Counted from the first letter of the stretch, positions 1-5,879 are shown. The stretch: DNA of 6,508 nucleotides from Sutterellaceae bacterium (GCA_030531135.1 JAUNOJ010000101.1:1-6508); one strand, 5' to 3'. Notes: generated from the sequence alone by a model not told the origin. A program made the numbers and translations.

Positions 1-68
1 TAAGCGCAACCGGAAAGGGTGGCAATACCAACAAGCGCACAAGCCAGGCAGGTTAACTTCTTAATCAT
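1..68 (-). CDS. Start of a lipoprotein gene (5' part only)
   Basis: Reading leftward from an ATG at 68-66, the frame gives a short lipoprotein signal peptide: M-I-K-K, then a hydrophobic stretch, then the lipobox L18-S19-G20-C21 followed by Ala22. This predicts lipidation at Cys21. Ala at +2 is compatible with outer-membrane sorting in proteobacteria. Only 22 codons are visible and the rest lies beyond the left edge. The ATG lies inside the last codons of the HTH regulator gene (overlap 61-68), and an AAGGA at 84-80 sits 11 nt upstream as a ribosome-binding site, so the two genes look translationally coupled. The mature part is not visible, so the function is unknown. A conjugation lipoprotein such as TraV or an entry-exclusion protein is possible but cannot be supported. 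The alternative is a chance frame, which the clean lipobox, the RBS and the overlap make unlikely. Confidence 0.72.
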   Translation of the reverse strand, partial: MIKKLTCLACALVGIATLSGCA

Positions 69-744
69 TTTTTTGTTCATCCTTGGTAGAAAGAGAATCG
101 GGGAGGTTGGACAGAGCATCCAAACCCTTTTGCCATAAGATCTGAAGAATCGTCAGTGCCGGGCCTTTGGGCGTGACCGAGCCGTTTTCCCATTTGATCG
201 CAGTGCTTCGAGAAACACCGAGAACTTGGGCAAACTTTTCACGCGTCAACCCCAAGCGCTTGCGAAGCGTGCTCACTGCTTCTTGGTCAAAGACCTTGGG
301 CAGTTCGGCTTGTTGTCGCTGAGCGGCCAGGTTGTACTGAACGCTGTCGGCCATATCATTGATCATGTCTTGCTTTTCCCAATCGGCAACCTTTAAGGCA
401 AAGCTTCGGTACTCGGGCTTCATCAGCTCAAAGACATCGGCGCCGAGCTTTTGAAGCACGCACAGAGCAATGCAGACTGACGGCGGAACCTTTTCGCCTT
501 CCGTTTCCCAGCGCAAAACGGTCTTGGGAGAGACCATCAAAAGTTCTCCTAAAGCGTCTTGAGTGAGATTGAGCGAAGCGCGTACACGAGCCACGTCGTT
601 TGGCGTGTATTCGGGCCAGCGCAGTTCACCGTTCAAAAAGTTCCTAAACATGTAATGAAATCTGGTAAGGCGACCGTCGGCAAAACTTTTATCGGCCTGC
701 CGATCAGACATTTTCTTCAAAGTCGTAAATTCGGACACTCGCAT
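61..744 (-). CDS. Transcriptional regulator with two Xre/Cro-type HTH domains
   Basis: The protein has 227 residues from ATG 744. It contains two separate helix-turn-helix domains of the Xre/HigA-antitoxin-like type, at about residues 49-103 (core LTQDALGELLMVSPKTVLRW) and 153-210 (core LTREKFAQVLGVSRSTAIKW). Each is followed by the W-E-x-G...P pattern typical of these DNA-binding folds. A charged linker of about 50 residues joins them. There is no membrane segment, so it should be a cytoplasmic DNA-binding protein. Its upstream region holds two 15-bp palindromes, which suggests autoregulation and perhaps control of the divergent transfer operon; this is inference. The start is uncertain. A TTG at 750 lies two codons upstream and an ATG at 711 is also possible. 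ATG 744 was chosen over the TTG because the purine-rich GAGAAAAAGAAA stretch suits either and ATG is the stronger codon. A lipoprotein gene overlaps its 3' end. A lone antitoxin-like protein is an alternative, but no toxin partner is visible. Confidence 0.88.
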   Translation of the reverse strand: MRVSEFTTLKKMSDRQADKSFADGRLTRFHYMFRNFLNGELRWPEYTPNDVARVRASLNLTQDALGELLMVSPKTVLRWETEGEKVPPSVCIALCVLQKLGADVFELMKPEYRSFALKVADWEKQDMINDMADSVQYNLAAQRQQAELPKVFDQEAVSTLRKRLGLTREKFAQVLGVSRSTAIKWENGSVTPKGPALTILQILWQKGLDALSNLPDSLSTKDEQKND

Positions 745-801
745 TTGCAATTTCTTTTTCTCGCAAGGATGCTTAATGATGCCTCGAAATGTCTCGAATA
801 T

Positions 802-816
802 GGGTAAATTTTACCC
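802..816. promoter_or_regulatory. Palindromic operator candidate 1
   Basis: A perfect inverted repeat, GGGTAAA-T-TTTACCC, with 7-bp arms around one central base. It shares its arms with the second palindrome at 853-867, giving the common pattern GGGTAA(5 nt A/T-rich core)ACCC. It overlaps the candidate -10 box of the regulator gene. The natural candidate ligand is the double-HTH regulator encoded next to it. That pairing is inference from position. Confidence 0.65.
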
Positions 817-837
817 AAAAGTCGGTTAAAAGTCCAA
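808..837 (-). promoter_or_regulatory. Candidate promoter of the HTH regulator gene
   Basis: Read on the minus strand, a TTGGAC at 837-832 is followed after 18 nt by TAAAAT at 813-808. The latter is a 5/6 match to a sigma-70 -10 box; the -35 box is weak. The -10 lies wholly inside palindrome 1 (802-816), so a protein bound there would block transcription. The start would fall near 800, leaving a leader of roughly 55 nt before ATG 744. The assignment rests on sequence only. Confidence 0.35.
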
Positions 838-852
838 TAATATGACTATATA

Positions 853-867
853 GGGTAAAAATTACCC
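853..867. promoter_or_regulatory. Palindromic operator candidate 2
   Basis: An inverted repeat, GGGTAA-AAA-TTACCC, with 6-bp arms around three A's. It is the same length as palindrome 1 and identical to it in 13 of 15 positions. The two centres (809 and 860) are 51 bp apart, close to five turns of B-DNA, so bound proteins would sit on the same face. A TATATA at 847-852 lies immediately beside it and could be a -10 element of a rightward promoter, though no good -35 box was found. Confidence 0.65.
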
Positions 868-1071
868 ACTCTAAAGACGGGTACTGTCCTTGAATGCCTC
901 TGCAACCTTCGTAATGAAGTTTGGTTGTCGTGCGGCACCGTAACTGTCAGAGTGAATTTTCTTGTTTAGCTCGCGCAGATCGCACTTCTTGCTTTCTTGC
1001 CAGCGGGGCGCAAAGGCCCTTTGCCCAAAAATCCCAATATCCGCGATTTCGCTTATTTGAGGGATAAACCT
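868..1071. other. Spacer between the regulatory region and the transfer operon
   Basis: With 745-867 this makes a gap of about 330 bp without a confident gene. On the plus strand all frames here are broken by stops (872-874, 941-943, 953-955, 967-969). On the minus strand the frame ending in TAG at 873-871 stays open leftward from about 1186. It reads like a protein C-terminus over 871-1026 (rich in K, D, E, N and ending in K-D-S-T-R-L) but contains no ATG, GTG or TTG. It may be a remnant of a decayed gene or simply the antisense of the trbI register. A 15-bp palindrome lies at 1010-1024. No clear sigma-70 promoter for the transfer genes was found here. Confidence 0.4.
1010..1024. repeat. 15-bp palindrome in the trbI leader
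   Basis: GCAAAGG-C-CCTTTGC is a perfect inverted repeat with 7-bp arms, ending 47 bp before the trbI start codon. As RNA it can fold as a 6-bp stem with a 3-nt loop, and extra G:C pairs lie outside if one base is bulged. No U-tract follows in either direction, so it is not an intrinsic terminator. It is unrelated in sequence to the GGGTAA palindromes. It might be a second operator or a leader hairpin, or chance. Confidence 0.4.
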
Positions 1072-1509
1072 ATGGCAAATTTTGAACAGCCCGATGCCGA
1101 CAACGGCAGTCTTGACCGTGGTTTCGGTTTGGGCGCACTGGTGACTACGGGTGTCGTTTCCGGCATCGCCGCCTTTAGCGCTTCGTTACTTTACTTTCAC
1201 TACTTCCCGCAAGTGCAAGACCGTCCGGCACCGATTGCCGTTGTCGATATGGTCAAGCTCGGCCTGGCCGTGACCAAGGTCAGCGGCCAAGGGGATACGG
1301 GTGCCTTTGTCAACGCGGGGCGCGCTATCGCCATGCTCAAAGAATATGGCTACATCGTGCTCGATAGTCGTATGGTGATCGCCGCACCCGACGAATACGT
1401 CAAGAATCCGTCGGATTTGGTGCCCGGCGCCCCCGACGAAGTGGAACTGACAGGTGGCTATGTTCCGCCCAACTTGTTAGAAGGCACGCCCAATGGCACG
1501 CTTCGTTGA
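1072..1509 (+). CDS. trbI: F-type conjugative transfer protein TrbI
   Basis: The 145-residue protein has a short polar N-terminus, one membrane segment at about residues 18-42, and a periplasmic tail. The tail carries the TrbI pattern: P-I-A-V-V-D-M near 54-60, then Ala-rich helix and A-I-A-M-L-K-E-Y-G-Y-I-V-L at about 85-97, and A-A-P-D at 104-107. This parallels F-plasmid TrbI, which has 128 residues and ends in a similar A-P-D motif. F TrbI is an inner-membrane protein that influences pilus extension and retraction. ATG 1072 is preferred because GAGGG at 1059-1063 lies 8 nt upstream. The frame is open back to 970 with a TTG at 997, but that extension lacks an RBS and family similarity. It overlaps the peptidase-like gene by 17 bp. 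It is the first gene of the visible operon. The family call is made by motif comparison from memory and is good but not database-checked. Confidence 0.85.
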   Translation: MANFEQPDADNGSLDRGFGLGALVTTGVVSGIAAFSASLLYFHYFPQVQDRPAPIAVVDMVKLGLAVTKVSGQGDTGAFVNAGRAIAMLKEYGYIVLDSRMVIAAPDEYVKNPSDLVPGAPDEVELTGGYVPPNLLEGTPNGTLR

Positions 1510-2059
1510 TCGTCTCAAGGCCAAGTGGCGCGTTTGGGCAAAGCCCTTGTTGACGGCCACACCCAAAGAGCGCTTTCACTGGTTCGTTTACACCTTGGCC
1601 TTTGGCGCCTTGGCCGTGAGTGCCGAAGTTTGGGTATACGACAACTACCGTATTGCTTGGGATCGTCAAACGTTGCGTTGTTTGGACGCAAGTTTTTTGC
1701 TTGTTGACTTAAAAGACAAGGAACTTGTCAAAGACAAGATTTACGCCTACGAGTCTCGGCAAGCAGCGCCCGTCATTAAAAACGGCGAACTGGTTGGCAA
1801 ATACTTGCGCGGCGTGCCGGGCGATACGGTGGAAATTCGTCACGACAACGGCGTTTACATCAACGGCCAAAAGATTGCCCAGGGGATGCCGCACTTGCGC
1901 GGCATGACCGAAGAACAAGCCCAGAAGTTCTATGGCAAGCGCGTCTTGAAGGATAACGAATACTGGATGATGGGCACCAAGTATCTGTCTTTTGACTCCC
2001 GTTATTGGGGGCCGATTCACAAAGAACAAATCGTAGCGAGGGCCTATGCACTCTTTTAA
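1493..2059 (+). CDS. S26-type signal-peptidase-like protein of the transfer system
   Basis: The 188-residue protein has an N-terminal membrane segment (about 28-46) and a periplasmic S26 fold. Box D is K103-Y-L-R-G-V-P-G-D, in which Lys103 sits exactly where the catalytic Lys precedes the G-x-P-G-D motif of LepB/TraF peptidases. Box E is F-D-S-R-Y-W-G at 167-173. Where TraF-like enzymes carry T-x-S-L-P with the catalytic Ser, this protein has L-R-C63-L-D, so Cys63 appears to replace the serine. Such proteins (RP4 TraF-like; TrhF-like in SXT/R27-type systems) are thought to mature pilin or other transfer proteins. The name traF is avoided because F TraF is unrelated. AGAAGG at 1479-1484 lies 8 nt before ATG 1493. 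The gene overlaps trbI by 17 bp and the next gene by 14 bp, implying coupled translation. Activity cannot be judged from sequence alone. Confidence 0.85.
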   Translation: MARFVDRLKAKWRVWAKPLLTATPKERFHWFVYTLAFGALAVSAEVWVYDNYRIAWDRQTLRCLDASFLLVDLKDKELVKDKIYAYESRQAAPVIKNGELVGKYLRGVPGDTVEIRHDNGVYINGQKIAQGMPHLRGMTEEQAQKFYGKRVLKDNEYWMMGTKYLSFDSRYWGPIHKEQIVARAYALF

Positions 2060-4706
2060 TCGTTCCATGATTGCTTCGGCAATCCTGGTGTCGCTCGCCT
2101 CGGGCGTTTGCGCCCAGTCCATGTTTAAGGACGCACCATCCATTTCATCCTCCGGCGGGGCATCCATTGCCGATAAGCCGACAGCTCCCAAGACCGATGG
2201 CGGCGTTAGAGGAACGGCACCCGTGCACGAGTTTGAGAAGTTGCCCGACGGCAGCCTTCTTTTGCGCTCCAAAATTCACCGTGGCGCAGTGACAACGGAA
2301 ATCCGTATGCCGCAAGTCACGCCGCAGGTGCAATTCAACGGCCCGGCAGGCGTGAGCGAAAACGGCAATCCGATGACGGTGAAAGATCGCCGCAATCGTC
2401 AGATGGTGCACGCCATTGTCTACAACGGTTTGAAGGCCAACGGGTATGACTTCAAAGAGCACCAAAAGAAGATGAAGGGCGTTAAAACCCAAGTGGACGA
2501 GTGGCGCGAAAAGACCGAAGCAACGCGCCGGGAGATCGCCAAAAACGGGCCGATCACGACCAAAAACTTCATCATTCCCGGCTCGACCCCTGAAATCAGC
2601 AATAAGCTCAACAACCCGGAAGTGGGCGTGCGTATGGAAAACGGCAAGCGCGTCTATTACTTGAACGGCGAGCGTATTGACCCGAATGGCAAACCCGTCA
2701 AGCAGGCTCGCCCTCAAGCACGCCCCACGACGACCGAGAAAACGCGCGTCAAGGCATCCAAGCGCCGTATGAGTACGGACGAAACGCCTGAGCAAACCAA
2801 GGACGGCAAAAATAAGCCTTTAGAGATCGAACACACCAAGGCCGTTTCTCGTCAGGCGCCGACCAAGGCGTTTGAGGTGCCGCCCGAAGAAGATTTGCGT
2901 CGCAATCCGATTGAAACGGTCATTGCCCCGAACTCAATGCCTGATGTCAACGACGTGCAGCGCCAGCTCCACGAAATGTTCCCGGATATGCGAAAGAACG
3001 CTCCAACGTTACCAACGAATGCTGCACCCGCAAAGAAAGGGCAAAAGACAAGTAGAGCAGTCACTCCGAACGTTGAGCCGCTTGCTCAAGCGGATATCGA
3101 TTCCCAATGTAACGATACGGTACGTTACGGTTTTTCGGTTGAGCGCTTGGTGAGCATCGTTTTGGGTGTGACTTCAGCGCACGCTGCCGACAACGCACCA
3201 TATTCGACCGATCCGAACAACAAGCCCGAAGGCAACGTCTTTTGGAACGGTAAGTTTTGGGAAAATGTCAACGTCAAGCCTTACGACTTTGAGTCTCTAA
3301 AGGGCTTTGGCGATATCGTTGACGAAATCTCCAAAGGCACCAAGGCGTTGCAAAACCGCATGATCGGTGAGGGCAATCTTGTCACGAACAAAGACAAGAA
3401 AGACAAGGCTGAAGTAGCGCCGGAAGTTACTCTGCCGACCTATATGGACTCGGCCACGGGAAAGTGGTTTGACCCCACTGAGTTTGCTGCCGATGTGGTC
3501 AATCGCACCAAGAGCTTGACGCCCGAACAGTTCGATGACGACGTGGGCGCCATCGTCAATTCTCTGACGGAAGATCAAGGCCCCAAGGCCATGATTTCGT
3601 CACTGGAAGCGATTCTGGACGCCAACCCTGAAATCTTTAACGCAGTGCCCGATGCCGACTTGCAACTTCAGCGTTTGAAGGGAAAACTGGCTTTGGTGCC
3701 TGAAAATCCCAAGGGCGAGCAGACTTTCATCTTTGTGTCTTACTCGCTCACCGATGAAGTGCTCAAGGACATCATGCAACGTCACAAGAACCGTAAGGAC
3801 GTGACAGTGGTCATGCGCGGTGTGCCCAAAGGCACGAAGTTGCCCGACGGCATGAAGCGTATCCAAGAACTTGCTTCAAGCGTCGATCCGGCAGTACCTG
3901 TGGTCATTGATCCGGGGCTTTTCAGAACCTACGGCATCAAGCAGGTTCCGGCGGTTGTTCGTGCAGGTCGCGAGCCGTCTAAGGCCGAAATGAACCCCAA
4001 CCGCGAAAACGGTCGCAAGTATGCCCGCATGGTCGCCAAGGTCACGGGGCTACATAACGATCAATGGTTGATGGAAAAAATCGAAGCGGGCGAAAAGGGC
4101 GACTTGGGTATTCAGGGCGAAGCCCGCGAAATTTCCGAACCCGACATGATTGAGGAAATGAAAAAGCGTGCGGCCATGATCGACTGGGAAAAGAAAAAGC
4201 AAGCAGCAATCAAGCGCTTCTGGAAAAACCAAAAGTTTAACGTTCTGCCCACGGCAGCCGAAGATCGTCTGCGTGAAATCGACCCGACGATTTTGGTCGA
4301 TAAGAATTTCAACGACTTGGCAGGTCGCCCGATCCGCAAGGCCGGGGATCGCGTCAATCCGTTGCAGATTCGCCCCTTTACGCAAACGATTTTGGTCTTT
4401 AACCCGCTGTCCAAGGACGAAATGGAGCGTGTCGAGGCTTTTCGGCAGGCACACAAGGCGTCGGGCTTGCCCGCACCTGTTCTGATCGCAACCCAGATGG
4501 CTAAAGAAAGCGGTTGGGACGGCTACAAAGATTTAACGGATCGTTTGGATTCCCACGTCTTTATGATGACGCCCGAAATCGAATATCAGTGGCGCATTGA
4601 GAAAACGCCGACGGTTGTGACGGCAGATAACAGACGACACATTTTCCTTGTCAAAGAACTCGGGCCTACGCCCGAGCAAAAGAAGCGCCAAGAGGAGGGC
4701 CGATAA
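2046..4706 (+). CDS. trbC-traW: Exported TrbC-TraW fusion with a long extra N-terminal module
   Basis: This 886-residue protein has a signal peptide ending V-C-A23|Q24. Residues 24-358 form an unrecognised module: a folded-looking part, a charged probable coiled coil (about 138-170) and a basic, Pro/Thr/Lys-rich linker (about 218-350). Residues 365-380 look like a second, internal signal peptide (hydrophobic LVSIVLGV, then A-H-A|A-D). Residues 381-690 hold TrbC: T-F-I-F-V-S-Y-S-L at 560-568 and V-V-I-D-P at 619-623, followed by Q-V-P-A with a thioredoxin-like cis-Pro at 635 but no CxxC. Residues 686-886 match mature TraW throughout: D-L-G at 686-688, E-P-D-M at 698-701, D-P at 746-747, V-N-P-L-Q at 770-774, and an F-x-Q-T stretch. 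F TrbC and TraW are separate periplasmic proteins of about 210 residues that interact and are needed for pilus assembly. The fusion is clear; the role of the first 360 residues is unknown. GAGGG at 2038-2042 is only 3 nt from the ATG, so coupling to the upstream stop is likely. Confidence 0.92.
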   Translation: MHSFNRSMIASAILVSLASGVCAQSMFKDAPSISSSGGASIADKPTAPKTDGGVRGTAPVHEFEKLPDGSLLLRSKIHRGAVTTEIRMPQVTPQVQFNGPAGVSENGNPMTVKDRRNRQMVHAIVYNGLKANGYDFKEHQKKMKGVKTQVDEWREKTEATRREIAKNGPITTKNFIIPGSTPEISNKLNNPEVGVRMENGKRVYYLNGERIDPNGKPVKQARPQARPTTTEKTRVKASKRRMSTDETPEQTKDGKNKPLEIEHTKAVSRQAPTKAFEVPPEEDLRRNPIETVIAPNSMPDVNDVQRQLHEMFPDMRKNAPTLPTNAAPAKKGQKTSRAVTPNVEPLAQADIDSQCNDTVRYGFSVERLVSIVLGVTSAHAADNAPYSTDPNNKPEGNVFWNGKFWENVNVKPYDFESLKGFGDIVDEISKGTKALQNRMIGEGNLVTNKDKKDKAEVAPEVTLPTYMDSATGKWFDPTEFAADVVNRTKSLTPEQFDDDVGAIVNSLTEDQGPKAMISSLEAILDANPEIFNAVPDADLQLQRLKGKLALVPENPKGEQTFIFVSYSLTDEVLKDIMQRHKNRKDVTVVMRGVPKGTKLPDGMKRIQELASSVDPAVPVVIDPGLFRTYGIKQVPAVVRAGREPSKAEMNPNRENGRKYARMVAKVTGLHNDQWLMEKIEAGEKGDLGIQGEAREISEPDMIEEMKKRAAMIDWEKKKQAAIKRFWKNQKFNVLPTAAEDRLREIDPTILVDKNFNDLAGRPIRKAGDRVNPLQIRPFTQTILVFNPLSKDEMERVEAFRQAHKASGLPAPVLIATQMAKESGWDGYKDLTDRLDSHVFMMTPEIEYQWRIEKTPTVVTADNRRHIFLVKELGPTPEQKKRQEEGR

Positions 4707-5821
4707 TGCTGTCAAACAAACTCAAACGCATCGGGCTGGTATTGGCTTCAACCCTATGCTTGGCAACTTCAACCTTTGCTCAGGACGCAGGAGGCGGTAC
4801 GACAGGGGGATTGGGTGATACGGGAGCAAGTACCGACGGCCAAACCCAAGAAGGCGGCCCCGGTTGTCAAGACGCCAAGGCGCTCGGCGGAAAGTTGATT
4901 ACAGGCGTGTGCTGGGACTGCGTATTTCCCATCCTTGTTTCCAACGTTCCGATTGGCGACGGGGATAAGGTTCCACCCGGTGTTGAGGAGTACAACAAGC
5001 TCGGCACCTGTATGTGCTATGACAATCTCGGTGTGCCGACGTTCGGTTTCCGATTGTCGATGTGGGAGCCTGCCCGAATGGTTGAGTTGCAACGCCAAAG
5101 CGGTTGTTCGTCCGTTTTGGGCGGGATTCGCTTTCCGTTTAATAAGCTCAACCAAGGCAAGCAACAGCGCTTAAGTGAAGAACCGATTACGGGAACGGAT
5201 GGCAAGTCGTTTCGTCACTATCACTTCTATACGTTCCCGCTGATGTACATGATGAATATGTGGGTGCCGAATCGCTGCAATCCGGGCGGGTTTATGGACT
5301 TGGACATCATGTACCTGTCGGAAATCGACCCAACGTGGTCTAACGACGAGATTGCATTTTTTACGCACCCCGAAGCGGCCTTGATCGCCTCACCCTTGGG
5401 GCCGATTGCCTGCATTCCGGATGTATTTGGGGCAAATATCGGCAAACCCATTAAGGAGCTGTATTGGTGTGCCGGAAGTTGGGGCGTGATTTATCCGACT
5501 TCGGGTAACGTCCTGCGTGCGGAAGGAACGCTCAAGTCAACGAGCTTGATGTCTACGCGCGTTTTGTATGCCTTGCACAGGCGCGGGTTGGAGTATCGCA
5601 GCATTGGAGAGGATGCGATGTGCGGCGGGCAACTTTCAACGTACTTGCCCAAGCATCAGTATCGCTTTCAAGTCTTTCATCCGATTGCAGAGACTGATGA
5701 TAACCACGTGATCGGTGAAATGACCTTCACTTGGGGACTGGGACGTACCATTCCGGCAGTGGGCGAAGATCCCGTTTACATCATCTGGCGTTGGCTCGAT
5801 TGCTGCAATACCAACGCTTAA
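4706..5821 (+). CDS. traU: Conjugative transfer protein TraU
   Basis: The 371-residue precursor has a signal peptide (K-L-K-R, hydrophobic core, cleavage T-F-A25|Q26) and a Gly/Thr-rich mature N-terminus. Signature TraU segments follow: C69-W-D-C72-V-F-P, W-E-P at 120-122, F-P-L-M-Y at about 177-181, Y-L-S-E-I-D-P-T-W at 203-211, Y-W-C-A-G at 253-257 and L-H-R-R-G at 290-294. The mature part has 12 cysteines (54, 69, 72, 102, 104, 134, 191, 236, 255, 306, 366, 367), consistent with the disulfide-bonded periplasmic TraU of F, which is about 330 residues long. F TraU is needed mainly for DNA transfer and is part of the mating-pair stabilisation and pore machinery with TraW, TrbC and TraN. Its ATG overlaps the preceding stop as TAATG, with GAGGAGG at 4692-4698 at ideal spacing. 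A terminator-like hairpin follows. Confidence 0.95.
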   Translation: MLSNKLKRIGLVLASTLCLATSTFAQDAGGGTTGGLGDTGASTDGQTQEGGPGCQDAKALGGKLITGVCWDCVFPILVSNVPIGDGDKVPPGVEEYNKLGTCMCYDNLGVPTFGFRLSMWEPARMVELQRQSGCSSVLGGIRFPFNKLNQGKQQRLSEEPITGTDGKSFRHYHFYTFPLMYMMNMWVPNRCNPGGFMDLDIMYLSEIDPTWSNDEIAFFTHPEAALIASPLGPIACIPDVFGANIGKPIKELYWCAGSWGVIYPTSGNVLRAEGTLKSTSLMSTRVLYALHRRGLEYRSIGEDAMCGGQLSTYLPKHQYRFQVFHPIAETDDNHVIGEMTFTWGLGRTIPAVGEDPVYIIWRWLDCCNTNA

Positions 5822-5838
5822 ATATTCGCTAACATTGT

Positions 5839-5879
5839 CCGTCGGGAGTGCGTTTTGCTCCTGACGGTCATTTTCTTTC
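5839..5879 (+). terminator. Terminator-like hairpin after traU
   Basis: CCGTCGGGAG (5839-5848) pairs with CTCCTGACGG (5858-5867) as a 10-bp stem with one G-T wobble and a 9-nt loop. It is followed by TCATTTTCTTTC, a T-rich but interrupted tail. It begins 17 bp after the traU stop. The stem is strong and the tail moderate, so termination may be partial, and the next gene may receive read-through. Confidence 0.7.

Noticed and set aside
61..744. Reading the HTH gene as an antitoxin of a toxin-antitoxin pair
   Set aside because: The domains resemble HigA/MqsA-type HTHs, but no toxin-like gene is adjacent: the overlapping downstream partner encodes a lipoprotein signal.
745..750. TTG start for the HTH regulator two codons upstream
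   Set aside because: The RBS is equally weak for both and ATG 744 is the better codon; the difference is two residues and remains open.
817..834. Direct repeat AAAAGTC (817-823 and 828-834) between the palindromes
   Set aside because: Only 7 bp with two copies in an A/T-rich stretch; too short to separate from chance.
997..1071. TTG-initiated N-terminal extension of trbI
   Set aside because: There is no RBS before TTG 997, the extension is not TrbI-like, and GAGGG 8 nt before ATG 1072 supports the shorter form.
1709..2272. Minus-strand frame of 187 codons
   Set aside because: It lies opposite the peptidase-like gene and the start of trbC-traW, both supported by family motifs; antisense shadow.
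2145..2795. Minus-strand frame of 216 codons
   Set aside because: It is antisense to the N-terminal module of trbC-traW, whose frame is fixed by the signal peptide upstream and the TrbC/TraW domains downstream.
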